This document shows positions 1-7,328 of a stretch of DNA of 35,815 bases, in pieces. The DNA comes from JBBQHM01 sp038323965. Its GTDB lineage: Bacteria; Verrucomicrobiota; Verrucomicrobiia; Chthoniobacterales; UBA10450. The stretch spans positions 1-35,815 of the forward strand of contig JBBQHM010000012.1 of assembly GCA_038323965.1 (NCBI GenBank). The letters are read 5' to 3'. The translations under genes and the position numbers were made by a program. The stretch's first letter is position 1. The number at the start of each line of letters is the position of its first letter. The notes below the pieces were generated by a model. The model searched no databases and had not been told where the DNA came from. It saw only the letters and a list, made by a program, of their open reading frames with translations.

Positions 1-216
1 TCGGCGCAGCCATTGCCCGCAACACAACCGGTGGCAGCGCGCCCCGCGGAGATCAGCGCACGGCCGATGGACTTTGCCAACGCCTCTCCCTTCGGTGCGC
101 GAACGAAGCACCGTGACCCGATGCGAAAACTCGCGTTCGCCGTGGCGGCGCTGTCGATTCTCGCGTGGATTGGGAGCATGCTTGCCGTGCTCCTGATGCA
201 GGCGCCAAATCAGTAA
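1..216 (+). CDS. C-terminal end of a membrane-anchored protein (partial)
   Basis: The reading frame is open from the first base and stops with TAA at 214-216, so this is probably the 3' end of a longer gene starting upstream of the window. An internal TTG at 13 is unlikely to be the true start. The visible 71 residues are an Ala/Pro-rich, low-complexity stretch, then a basic segment (KHRDPMRK), then one hydrophobic helix of about 20 residues that ends a few residues before the stop. That layout suggests a C-terminal tail anchor. No family is recognisable. The 3' end overlaps the longest possible reading frame of the following phosphatase. Confidence 0.45.
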   Translation, partial: SAQPLPATQPVAARPAEISARPMDFANASPFGARTKHRDPMRKLAFAVAALSILAWIGSMLAVLLMQAPNQ

Positions 217-929
217 CGGGCCTTCTCCAAGCTGAGGTTTTTATCAAGCGTAAACGTCTTCTGCTTTTCGATATTGACGGCACCCTCGTGAGCACGGCCA
301 GCGCGGGAGTTCGCTCATTGCAGACAACACTTGAGAACCACTACGGAATCTCGGACGACCTGACCGACATTGAGGTCGCGGGGAAAACAGATCGCGCGAT
401 CATCCGCGACATTCTGCGCAAGCATCGGATGGAACCATCCGCCGAGAATATCGATAAATTTGCGACTTTCTACCTGAGCGGTCTGGCCGCTGAATTGTCC
501 CAACGAGACGGGCACGTGCTGCCGGGGATTCTCGAACTTCTTGAGCGGCTCAAACCGCAGCCCAATCTCGTGCTGGCACTGTTAACTGGGAACCTCGCAC
601 GCGGTGCCCGCATGAAACTCGATCACTTTGGGCTCTGGCATTACTTCGAATTCGGCGCTTTCGCCGATGATCATCACGACCGCAACGAACTCGGCGCCTT
701 CGCTCGGCATCGCGCGCAGGAGCAGCACGGACATGAATTCGACGCAGCTGATATCGATGTCATCGGCGATACCGGCCACGACGTCGCCTGCGGCAAAGTG
801 TTCGGCGCGCGCACTATCGCCGTCGCCACCGGCGGCTGGAGTTATGAAGCCCTCGCAAAAACGAACCCGGATCGCATCTTTCGCGATTTCTCGGACGTTA
901 ATGATGCGATCGCAACGCTCGACTGGTGA
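165..929 (+). CDS. HAD-superfamily phosphatase (phosphoglycolate phosphatase-like)
   Basis: This is a haloacid dehalogenase-type hydrolase. Motif I is FDIDGTLV with the nucleophile at D36, followed by an alpha-helical C1-type cap (about 46-115). Motif II is LLTGN with T141, the motif III lysine is K151, and motif IV is GDTGHD (201-206). The layout resembles Gph/PGP-like phosphatases that hydrolyse small phosphomonoesters in the cytoplasm, but the substrate cannot be read from sequence. The start is uncertain. ATG 165 overlaps the preceding gene by 52 bases and adds about 27 residues ahead of the usual N-terminus, yet no ATG, GTG or TTG occurs in frame between 165 and motif I. A GAGG at 234-237 lies just ahead of an in-frame ATC at 243. 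Confidence 0.85.
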   Translation: MDWEHACRAPDAGAKSVTGLLQAEVFIKRKRLLLFDIDGTLVSTASAGVRSLQTTLENHYGISDDLTDIEVAGKTDRAIIRDILRKHRMEPSAENIDKFATFYLSGLAAELSQRDGHVLPGILELLERLKPQPNLVLALLTGNLARGARMKLDHFGLWHYFEFGAFADDHHDRNELGAFARHRAQEQHGHEFDAADIDVIGDTGHDVACGKVFGARTIAVATGGWSYEALAKTNPDRIFRDFSDVNDAIATLDW

Positions 930-973
930 ACGATTAACGAATAAGAAACAGAGTTAACCGTCGAATCACGCTT

Positions 974-1291
974 ATGGCCTCGTCCGAACATCCAAATGTC
1001 CTCCCGCTGGAAGGCGAGATCGACCTCCACGTATCGCCCCGCGTCTCCGCTTCGCTTGGTGCGATGATTGAGGACAAACCGCAAAAAGTCGTCGTGGACC
1101 TCTCGGGCGTGACCTACATCGACAGCTCGGGCCTCGCGGTCCTGATCGAAGGCATGCAGAACGTCGAAGCGTATGGCGGCAAGTTTGCGCTCGCTGGAGT
1201 GCAGGAAAAAGTGCGGCCAATCTTCGAGATCGCGCGTCTTGATCAGGTCTTCCGTATTTTTGCCGACGTCGACGCTGCGCTCGCGGCCTGA
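974..1291 (+). CDS. STAS-domain protein, anti-sigma factor antagonist family
   Basis: A single STAS domain of 105 residues, the usual length for SpoIIAA/RsbV-type proteins. The hallmark loop DSSGLAV is at 50-56, preceded by the strand KVVVDLSGVTYI. By alignment with SpoIIAA, S52 would be the serine phosphorylated by a partner-switching kinase of the RsbW/SpoIIAB type. No such kinase or sigma factor gene lies in the window, so the partner is unknown. The ATG at 974 begins 44 bases after the phosphatase stop. The last 49 bases overlap, tail to tail, the end of the minus-strand glycosyltransferase. A STAS protein in lipid asymmetry (MlaB) is a less likely alternative, since no Mla genes are nearby. 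Confidence 0.85.
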   Translation: MASSEHPNVLPLEGEIDLHVSPRVSASLGAMIEDKPQKVVVDLSGVTYIDSSGLAVLIEGMQNVEAYGGKFALAGVQEKVRPIFEIARLDQVFRIFADVDAALAA

Positions 1292-2376
1292 ACAATCAGC
1301 GCGAGGGTCTGCTCGACGTTGCGCGAAATATCGTAACGCGCGGCCAGTTCAACGTTTTTTTGGCGCGCCCGCTCCCGCTTTTCCGGGCTCGCCCAATATT
1401 GCAGTGCTGAAGTAAGAGCCGGCACGTCGCTGCCATGTCGCACGATCGAGCCATTCAGTTCGTGCGCGATAATTTCGCTGAATCCGTTGTCGCGCGTTGT
1501 GATCACGGGGAGCCCAGATGCCAGCGCTTCCAAACAGGCATTCGAGAAAGGATCGTAAAGCGTCGGCGCGAGCAAAATATCGGCGGCAGCGTAAAGCGAA
1601 CGCACGTCCCGGCTTTCACCCACGAATTGAGCGATGCGCGAAGCATATTGTCGTGCCGCGCCACGGCCAGCGACCACTAATCGGAACTTGAGGTCGGGCA
1701 CAGCTTCGACCGAATCGATCGCATAGCGGAGCCCTTTACGTTCCCAGCCGCTACCAACAAACAGCACCATGATTTCTCCGGGGCTAAAGCCAAGATCGCG
1801 CCGCATTTCTTCGCGCCGGGATAAATCCAGCGCGAAATCGGCGACACGAACGCCGTTTTGAATGACCCGAATGCGCTCAGCCGGGAAACCATATTGATTC
1901 ACAATCTCATCCCGCACGAAGTCCGAATTCGCGATCACCAACTCGGCCCGGCCCTGCCGCAGCATCGACTCCTCCAGGCGCAGAATTTTGCCGTGCTTGC
2001 GCGTGAGCTTTTGCGCGAACCGGCTCAGCGCGCCCTGTGTTTTCGATTTCCGCGCGAGCCACGCCGCATGCACTCCGTCACCCGCTCGAAAGATATTACA
2101 GCTCCAGATCCGCTCGAGACTGAAAATCACCATTCGCTTCCGGCGCACATGCAGGCGCTCGATTTCATCGGCAAACCCGAGCGGATCGCGGTCGCGAGTG
2201 CGCTCAAGTTTTCCAAACTGCCACTCCTCGTCCGGCCAGTCCCGCGTGGTGATGAGGCGTGGATAAATTCCCTGAGCCACAAGTCCGCGGGCCAGCCGCT
2301 GCAAGTACGCCTCCGCACCGCCACTCGGAGAGTAGCCGCGCCGTACGAACGCAATCTTGAGTTCCTCCTTTCGCAT
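1243..2376 (-). CDS. GT4 glycosyltransferase, WaaG/RfaG-like
   Basis: A GT-B fold glycosyltransferase of 377 residues, normal for family GT4. The N-terminal domain carries the donor-loop glycine motif SPSGGAEAY (16-24). The linker segment VIANSDFVRDEI (147-158) and RVIQNGV (170-176) are typical. GSGWERKGL (208-216) is the signature seen in LPS core glucosyltransferase I (WaaG). The nucleotide-sugar motif is YDPFSNACLEA, with D275 and E283 in the E-x7-E positions. It probably adds a hexose to a lipid-linked core acceptor on the cytoplasmic face of the inner membrane. Its start lies next to the divergent GT4 gene and its 3' end overlaps the STAS gene. The donor and acceptor are not determinable. 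Confidence 0.85.
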   Translation of the reverse strand: MRKEELKIAFVRRGYSPSGGAEAYLQRLARGLVAQGIYPRLITTRDWPDEEWQFGKLERTRDRDPLGFADEIERLHVRRKRMVIFSLERIWSCNIFRAGDGVHAAWLARKSKTQGALSRFAQKLTRKHGKILRLEESMLRQGRAELVIANSDFVRDEIVNQYGFPAERIRVIQNGVRVADFALDLSRREEMRRDLGFSPGEIMVLFVGSGWERKGLRYAIDSVEAVPDLKFRLVVAGRGAARQYASRIAQFVGESRDVRSLYAAADILLAPTLYDPFSNACLEALASGLPVITTRDNGFSEIIAHELNGSIVRHGSDVPALTSALQYWASPEKRERARQKNVELAARYDISRNVEQTLALIVQAASAASTSAKIRKT

Positions 2377-2429
2377 TTGGAATGCCGCGACGCTTTACGG
2401 GCGGCGACTGGCAGAATACTTGTAACTCA

Positions 2430-3614
2430 ATGCGCGGCGAAACGTTAAACGTCCCGCCCCCACCTTCGGAAGCTCCGGCCTCGCGACTTCCGCATCATCT
2501 CCTTTTCTCAATCTCGGCCCGGATCGGCGGGGCGGGGTTGGACACGGACGCGTTCGAAGCCCTCCGCGCATCGCATCGCGGCGGTTTCCTGGAAAAGGCC
2601 ATTGCCTACGACAACCGCCAGAGCGAAATCCCGAACGTTCGCTCGCTGCGCTGGCATCCGATTCGTCTCTTATCATCACTGCCCCGCGCGCAATATTATG
2701 GCGCGAAGAAAAAATACCTCGGCTGGATCTCGGCGCGCGAGTTGGCCACCGGCCGTTACGATCTTTTCCACAGCTGGTCGGGCGATTGCCTCGAAGCGCT
2801 CCGCGTGGCGCGGGCAAAGCGAATACCGTCGCTGATCGAAATTCCAACGTGGCACCGCGACTTCGGTCAGATGAAAAACATCGCTACGACCGAAGCACGG
2901 AACTGGAGAGAACGGATGCTGCTCACGCACGATCGCTTTCTGGAAGAATATCAGCTGGCGAATGTGATCGTGGTCCTTTCGCAAAAAGCGGCCGAGTCAT
3001 TTCGCGCGCGTGGATTTGCCGAAGAAAAACTCCATTACCTGCCACGCGGCGTCGATGTCGAACGCTTCAAACCGGGCCAGCGACCCGGGAAGTTTCGCGT
3101 AATTTTTTCCGGAGCGTTGATCGAACGCAAAGGAGTGCATCAGCTTCTCGAAGCCTGGCATCGATTGGATTTGCCCAACGCCGAGCTGTGGCTGGTCGGT
3201 TCAGTGCACGAAGAAATGAAGCCGCACCTGAAGAAATTTTGGCGTGATAATATCCGCACGATCGGATTCGCCCAGCGGCCGGAAGAATTCCTCTCGCAGG
3301 GCACCATTCATGTATTTCCGTCTCACCTGGAAGGAAGCGCGAAGTCGACCTACGAGGCCGCCGCGTGCGGATTGCCCCAGGTGATAACGCGTGAATCCGG
3401 CGACGTCGTGCGCGACCACGAAGAGGGACTCATCGTTTCTCCTGGTGACGTTGACGCAATTGCCGGGGCTATCCGATATTTTTTCGACAACCCATCTGAG
3501 GTGGAACGGATGGGCGTTAATGCGCGGCAACGCGTGGTCGAGAATTTCACCTGGGATCATTACCGCACGCGCTTGCTGGATGCCTATAGCCATGCGCTCG
3601 AGGTAACCTCGTGA
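2430..3614 (+). CDS. GT4-type glycosyltransferase
   Basis: A second GT-B glycosyltransferase, clearly different in sequence from its divergent neighbour. The C-terminal Rossmann half shows HYLPRGVDVERF, then FSGALIERKGVHQLLEAW with the nucleotide-binding K, and the E-x7-E motif in HLEGSAKSTYEAAACGLP. Starting at ATG 2430 gives 394 residues. An in-frame ATG at 2382 would add 16 residues but would leave only 5 bases between it and the start of the minus-strand GT4, so I prefer 2430. Neither start has a clear Shine-Dalgarno sequence. The TGA stop overlaps the GTG start of the next gene (GTGA). It very likely works in the same envelope glycan pathway as the GT9 enzyme and exporter that follow. 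Confidence 0.82.
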   Translation: MRGETLNVPPPPSEAPASRLPHHLLFSISARIGGAGLDTDAFEALRASHRGGFLEKAIAYDNRQSEIPNVRSLRWHPIRLLSSLPRAQYYGAKKKYLGWISARELATGRYDLFHSWSGDCLEALRVARAKRIPSLIEIPTWHRDFGQMKNIATTEARNWRERMLLTHDRFLEEYQLANVIVVLSQKAAESFRARGFAEEKLHYLPRGVDVERFKPGQRPGKFRVIFSGALIERKGVHQLLEAWHRLDLPNAELWLVGSVHEEMKPHLKKFWRDNIRTIGFAQRPEEFLSQGTIHVFPSHLEGSAKSTYEAAACGLPQVITRESGDVVRDHEEGLIVSPGDVDAIAGAIRYFFDNPSEVERMGVNARQRVVENFTWDHYRTRLLDAYSHALEVTS

Positions 3615-4624
3615 ACATCCTTTTGATCCAGCTGCGGCGACTGGGCGATGTGATCCTGACCACGCCGGCGATCAATGCCCTGCGGGTCAAATTTCCCGAA
3701 GCACACATCTCGTTAGCGGTGACGCATGAATGTCGCGCGCTCCTTCCGGCCATCGCCCACGTTGATCGCTTCTTCATCTTCCGTCGCGGGTTGGCGGACG
3801 TCGGCGACCTCGGACGCATCCTCCGGCAACGCTTCGATGTTTCGATCGATTTTACGGGAAACGACCGGAGTGCGCTGATTACGCTGGCCGCGCGAGCGCC
3901 GCGACGCATTGCCTCCGGTCGACGAAAACTCCGCCGCGCGTTTCGAGCGCGCTTTTATAACGAGGTTGTCGAATGCGGAATTCGGGAATCTCACACGGTG
4001 GACGTGAATCTCGCGCTGATCGCCCCTCTGGGGATTACTTCCGCGCCCGTTGCGCCGAGCTTGAGCCTGCCGGTTGAAGCCGGCGCCGCCGCACAGAAAA
4101 TCATTCGTGAAAACGATCTGGAAAATGGATATGTGATTTTTCATCCCGGCACGGCGCGGGAAGAAAAATTCTGGATCGCTCAACGATGGACGAAAGTGAT
4201 CAAATTCGTTCAGCAGACGACCGGTTATCGTTGCGTCGTTACCGGCAGCAATTCTCCCACTGAGCGAAGGCATATCGATGCGATCTGCGCGGGCGCGAGA
4301 GTCGTGAATCTTGCCGGTAAGATCGATCTTCCTACGCTGGCGGCGCTGATTTCCTCAGCTCGTCTCGTCGTCACGGTGGACTCTGCGCCGGTGCACCTCG
4401 CTTCCGCGATGGACACCCCTCAGGTCGCATTATTTGGCCCGACCAATCCGTTCCACTGGCGACCGCGAACTTCAATGGCCGCCATTCTAACGGCAGATTC
4501 GCTCGCCCCGATCGAGCAATTCTCGCCCGCGACCGCACGCACCGCCATGAACGGCATCTCGACGCAACAGGTGATCAATGCTATCGATGCGGTGCTGCCA
4601 CGGCCGGCAGTTTCTCCCAGATGA
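3611..4624 (+). CDS. GT9 glycosyltransferase (ADP-heptose:LPS heptosyltransferase-like)
   Basis: Family GT9. The N-terminus NILLIQLRRLGDVILTTP contains the GDV motif with the likely catalytic D13. The C-terminal half has IFHPGTAREEKFW (176-188), typical of the second Rossmann domain, and VVTVDSAPVHLASA (253-266) followed by LFGPTNP, the donor-site signature of WaaC/WaaF/RfaQ-type heptosyltransferases. Length (337) is normal. It would transfer a heptose or related sugar to the inner LPS core at the cytoplasmic membrane. The GTG start at 3611 overlaps the previous stop and the TGA stop overlaps the next ATG (ATGA at 4621), so the three genes are translationally coupled. The exact position in the core cannot be told. 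Confidence 0.88.
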   Translation: MNILLIQLRRLGDVILTTPAINALRVKFPEAHISLAVTHECRALLPAIAHVDRFFIFRRGLADVGDLGRILRQRFDVSIDFTGNDRSALITLAARAPRRIASGRRKLRRAFRARFYNEVVECGIRESHTVDVNLALIAPLGITSAPVAPSLSLPVEAGAAAQKIIRENDLENGYVIFHPGTAREEKFWIAQRWTKVIKFVQQTTGYRCVVTGSNSPTERRHIDAICAGARVVNLAGKIDLPTLAALISSARLVVTVDSAPVHLASAMDTPQVALFGPTNPFHWRPRTSMAAILTADSLAPIEQFSPATARTAMNGISTQQVINAIDAVLPRPAVSPR

Positions 4625-6495
4625 AGGAACGCAAACGCGATAAGCCGAAGCTCTCTTTTCGCGAAACCCTGAAGATTTCGTGGCAGCCCTATCGGCGGCT
4701 TTACGCCTACGTCACGCCCTACCGCTGGCGCTTCATCATTGGGATTTTGTGCGGCGTCGGGGCCGCCCTGGTCAACTCGCTCTTTCCGATCGTGGTCGCG
4801 AAAGTGATGAGCTTTATTTTTAACGGCGCCATGCCGAGTCGTAGCGCTTTGCTGCACGATACCACCCTGCTCAACGCCGGACCCAAAATCGATTCCATCG
4901 GAGCCGTCTGTCTCGCCATTCCCGCCATTTTCCTGGCGCGCAGCGCGTTGGGCTACGCCAACGGCTACTTCATGAACTGGGTGAGCAACAAGGTCGTGAC
5001 CGACATTCGCGTCGCGCTCTTCACGAAAATCGTGAACCAGTCGATGGACTACTTCAATCAACTCCGCGCCGGATATTTGATGTCGCGAATCACCTACAAC
5101 ACGAAGGGCATGCAGTTGGCCCTAACTGCCGTTAGCAGCGACCTGTTCAAACAGCCTTTTCAGGTTGTTGCCGGAGCGGTTGTCCTGTTCCTGATGGACT
5201 GGCGCTTTACCCTCGTGACGCTGATTCTCTTCCCCACCGCTCTAATTCCACTGCGGATCTATGGACGCAAGGCGCGGCAGGCGGTGCGGTCGGACCAGGA
5301 AAATAGTGCACAAATGGCGGTAACGATGAGCGAGACGTTCGCTGGAATTCGAGTGATTAAGTCGTTTACGCGCGAGGAGCATCAGACCAAATCGTTCCGC
5401 AAGACGAATGACCGCCAGTTTTCTGCGTCGATGAAAATGGTCAAGGCGACAGAAGCCGTTGGCCCGCTGATTGAGACGATCGCGGCCATCGGAGTGGGCC
5501 TGGCGCTGGCCTACGTCTATTTCATGAACATCAGCGCAGGGCGTTTCTTCGGTCTCATCACCGGAATCTTCATGCTTTACGAGCCGCTCAAGACGCTCAG
5601 CAAACTTCATATTGTCATGCAGCGCTCCGCGGTCGCGACTACGGACGCTCTCGGCATTCTTGATAGCGCAGCATCGGTGCAGGATGCGCCTGATGCGATC
5701 GACCTCTCGTCCTCGGAGGGCCGGGTTAGCTTCGAAAATGTCACCTTCCGCTACTCGAGCGGAGTCAGTGATGCGGTTAAAGATATTACGCTCGAGATCA
5801 AATCCGGCCGCAGCTACGCGCTGGTCGGCGCGAGCGGAGCCGGCAAGAGCACCATCCTTTCGTTGTTGTTACGTCTTTATGATCCAACGCATGGCACCAT
5901 CCGGATCGACGGCGCAGACCTTCGCCACATCACGCAAAAATCGCTGCGCGAACAGATCGGCCTCGTCTCGCAGGAGACGTTTTTGTTTCACGACACCATC
6001 TTCAAAAACATTCAGTTCGGCCGTCTCGACGCGACGGCGGAGGAGATTTACGACTCCGCGCGGACCGCGTTCGCGCACGATTTCATCATCGCACAGCCAA
6101 ACGGCTACGACACGATGGTGGGCGACAAGGGAATGATGTTGTCGGGCGGACAACAGCAGCGCCTGGCAATTGCGCGCGCCGTGCTCAAGAACGCGCCGAT
6201 TCTTCTGCTCGATGAAGCGACTTCGGCGCTCGATTCAGAATCCGAAAACCAGATTCAACTCGCTCTCGAACGGCTGTCGCAAGGACGCACCGTCATCGCG
6301 ATCGCACACCGTTTGTCCACCATCCTTTCCGCTGATCAGATCGTTGTCATGGATCACGGCCGCATTAAGGATGTCGGGACACACGCCGAGCTACTCGAGA
6401 AATCCAGCTACTATCGCCGCCTCTACGACATGCAGTTCAACCGGCAAAACGATGACGACGTGCGCGAACCGGCGCTGGCAGAAGTGATGACGTAG
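4621..6495 (+). CDS. MsbA-like ABC exporter (fused permease and ATPase)
   Basis: A half-size type IV ABC exporter of 624 residues. About six transmembrane helices occupy residues 36-330, with an inserted hydrophilic loop after the first helix (about 68-92). The ATPase domain follows: Walker A GASGAGKST (403-411), Q-loop Q451, signature LSGGQ (508-512), Walker B ILLLDE (527-532) and switch histidine H563 in IAHRLST. It functions as a dimer. MsbA-family proteins flip lipid A-core from the inner to the outer leaflet of the inner membrane, and the position directly after LPS-type glycosyltransferases, with an ATGA overlap, supports that role here. Export of another lipid-linked glycan is possible. 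Confidence 0.9.
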   Translation: MKERKRDKPKLSFRETLKISWQPYRRLYAYVTPYRWRFIIGILCGVGAALVNSLFPIVVAKVMSFIFNGAMPSRSALLHDTTLLNAGPKIDSIGAVCLAIPAIFLARSALGYANGYFMNWVSNKVVTDIRVALFTKIVNQSMDYFNQLRAGYLMSRITYNTKGMQLALTAVSSDLFKQPFQVVAGAVVLFLMDWRFTLVTLILFPTALIPLRIYGRKARQAVRSDQENSAQMAVTMSETFAGIRVIKSFTREEHQTKSFRKTNDRQFSASMKMVKATEAVGPLIETIAAIGVGLALAYVYFMNISAGRFFGLITGIFMLYEPLKTLSKLHIVMQRSAVATTDALGILDSAASVQDAPDAIDLSSSEGRVSFENVTFRYSSGVSDAVKDITLEIKSGRSYALVGASGAGKSTILSLLLRLYDPTHGTIRIDGADLRHITQKSLREQIGLVSQETFLFHDTIFKNIQFGRLDATAEEIYDSARTAFAHDFIIAQPNGYDTMVGDKGMMLSGGQQQRLAIARAVLKNAPILLLDEATSALDSESENQIQLALERLSQGRTVIAIAHRLSTILSADQIVVMDHGRIKDVGTHAELLEKSSYYRRLYDMQFNRQNDDDVREPALAEVMT

Positions 6496-6534
6496 CGCTT
6501 CACATTCTTCTGCCTGCCATCTACCCTGCGCGCG

Positions 6535-7263
6535 ATGCCGTTTAACGTCGACCTGCACACCCACTCGTTCTTCTCGGGCGATGGTGTCTCGAGCCCGGAA
6601 GATATGATCGAGGCCGCCAAGGCCAAAGGTCTGCACGCAATTGCGCTGACGGACCATAATACTTGCGACGGTGTGAACTACTTATTGGATAAGAGATTGA
6701 TGCGTGACGACGGATTGCCCGTTAATGACTTTGTGGTGATCCCGGGAGTCGAGGTGACAACCGACGAAGGGCACCTGCTTTGCATCGGTGCGACTTTGCC
6801 GAATGCGGGAAAACTGAAAGGCCGGCCCGCACGTGAAGTGATTGAACTGATTCACGAGCGCGGAGGCCTGGCCATTCCGCCTCATCCTTACGATTTATTT
6901 CGCGCCGGCATTCGATTTCAAACGCTCGAGACGCTGCCAATCGACGCCCTCGAGGTCTTCAACGCCGCGACGACGTTGCGACGCTATAATCGCTATGCCT
7001 TCAAATACGCGCAGGTTCGCGGCCTGCCGATGACGGCCGCGAGTGATGCCCATCACTGTGACGCCATCGGCACGGCCTACACGATTTTGGATTGCGAAGA
7101 GTTGTCCGTGGCATCTCTGCGCGCGCAAATCCTGAAGAGTAACAATCTGAATCAGCATTATCTCACGCCGAAAGACAGCATGCGGAAGACTTGGAATAAC
7201 TGGCTGCGTCTGCGCCGCAAGCGGCTGCCAGAAATTACTCCTCGCGACGTCAGCGAGATGTAG
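6535..7263 (+). CDS. PHP-domain metal-dependent phosphoesterase
   Basis: A stand-alone PHP domain of 242 residues. Metal-binding motifs appear in the expected order: DLHTH (6-10), LTDHNT (39-44), the glutamate in GVEV (71-74), the histidine in PPHPYD (115-120) and SDAHH (170-174). Relatives include histidinol phosphatases, nucleases/phosphatases of the YciV (RNase AM) type and the PHP domains of DNA polymerases. The compact form with HTH, TDHN and SDAH is typical of the YciV-like group, but the substrate is unknown. It begins 39 bases after the exporter gene on the same strand, so it may be the last gene of that transcript. A perfect hairpin follows its stop. Confidence 0.85.
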   Translation: MPFNVDLHTHSFFSGDGVSSPEDMIEAAKAKGLHAIALTDHNTCDGVNYLLDKRLMRDDGLPVNDFVVIPGVEVTTDEGHLLCIGATLPNAGKLKGRPAREVIELIHERGGLAIPPHPYDLFRAGIRFQTLETLPIDALEVFNAATTLRRYNRYAFKYAQVRGLPMTAASDAHHCDAIGTAYTILDCEELSVASLRAQILKSNNLNQHYLTPKDSMRKTWNNWLRLRRKRLPEITPRDVSEM

Positions 7264-7288
7264 TGAGCAGATCGATCTAGCGGTGTTC

Positions 7289-7310
7289 ATGGATGCAGAC
7301 CAGCATCCAT
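7289..7310. terminator. Hairpin between convergent genes, possible bidirectional terminator
   Basis: A perfect 8-bp stem (ATGGATGC / GCATCCAT) encloses a 6-base loop. It lies in the 65-base gap between the converging stops of the PHP gene and the DUF255 gene. There is no run of T on either side, so it is not a classical intrinsic terminator. It could mark transcript ends from both strands. Confidence 0.4.
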
Positions 7311-7328
7311 CCCGTCCGGCGCTCCTTG

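Noticed and set aside
1858..2448. 196-codon open frame on the plus strand
   Set aside because: It lies antisense to the well-supported GT4 gene and its translation has no recognisable domain; high GC leaves long open frames on the opposite strand.
4420..5061. 213-codon open frame on the minus strand
   Set aside because: It crosses the boundary of the GT9 and ABC exporter genes on the other strand and is explained by their codon pattern.
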